Position numbers and translations under genes: made by a program
Notes under the pieces: model-generated
What the model saw: only the letters and a program-made list of their open reading frames with translations
Databases searched by the model: none
Told to the model about the DNA's origin: nothing
Source of the DNA: Methanoregulaceae archaeon
GTDB lineage: Archaea > Halobacteriota > Methanomicrobia > Methanomicrobiales > Methanospirillaceae
DNA: 5,094 nt
Reading direction: 5' to 3'
Assembly (NCBI GenBank): GCA_028679325.1
Contig: JAJRBS010000011.1
Coordinates: 1 to 5,094 of the forward strand
Shown here: piece by piece, positions 5,062 through 5,094 of the stretch
How the letters are laid out: every line of letters starts with the position of its first letter
Position numbering within the stretch: position 1 is the first letter of the stretch

Positions 5062-5094
5062 GACACAAGTTACTGGCGCAGCTGAGGTACGAAG

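Noticed and set aside
4530..5066. Antisense open frame across the RNase H-like gene, starting at a GTG
   Set aside because: The plus strand encodes a full set of RNase H catalytic motifs here; the antisense product has no motif.
1..5094. A novel defence, mobile or biosynthetic system
   Set aside because: I saw no transposase, integrase, direct-repeat array, toxin-antitoxin pair, tRNA or att-like repeat. The recognised genes are conserved housekeeping functions with uniform GC-rich codon use.

Overview
The window looks like ordinary chromosomal housekeeping DNA from a GC-rich methanogenic archaeon, most plausibly one of the Methanomicrobiales. The evidence is an archaeal-type soluble HMG-CoA reductase, a Trm5/Taw2-family tRNA enzyme, a solitary long-form hisG, AT-rich TATA-like elements just upstream of genes, and oligo-T runs after genes. 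The lineage is an inference from gene content and base composition, not from a marker gene.

Layout, left to right. The 5' part of a minus-strand Trm5/Taw2-like gene (1-325) runs off the left edge. It diverges from the HMG-CoA reductase gene hmgA (370-1575, +), and the 44-base gap between the two start codons is full of inverted repeats. hmgA converges on a RimI-like N-acetyltransferase (1572-2033, -), and the two genes share a CTAG tetranucleotide as overlapping stop codons. rimI in turn diverges from a DUF1015 gene (2101-3342, +), with one AT-rich TATA-like element placed almost symmetrically between them. After 33 bases that include an oligo-T run comes long-form hisG (3376-4248, +). A non-coding gap of about 165 bases follows, holding an oligo-T terminator, a hairpin, a good TATA element and Shine-Dalgarno sites. 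The last gene is an RNase H-like protein with a C-terminal coiled coil (4416-5033, +). The final 61 bases hold only a pyrimidine-rich tract.

The genes do not form one pathway. hmgA makes mevalonate for isoprenoid lipids, hisG starts histidine biosynthesis, the Trm5/Taw2 gene acts on tRNA, rimI acetylates protein N-termini, and the RNase H-like gene acts on nucleic acid. The DUF1015 protein is the least understood; its DGHHR motif resembles that of ParB-fold free-serine kinases.

I found no mobile element, CRISPR array, RNA gene or defence system. The observations most worth following are the inverted-repeat cluster between the Trm5-like gene and hmgA, the possible kinase-like chemistry of the DUF1015 protein, the coiled-coil tail of the RNase H-like protein, and short upstream reading frames before hisG and the RNase H-like gene.
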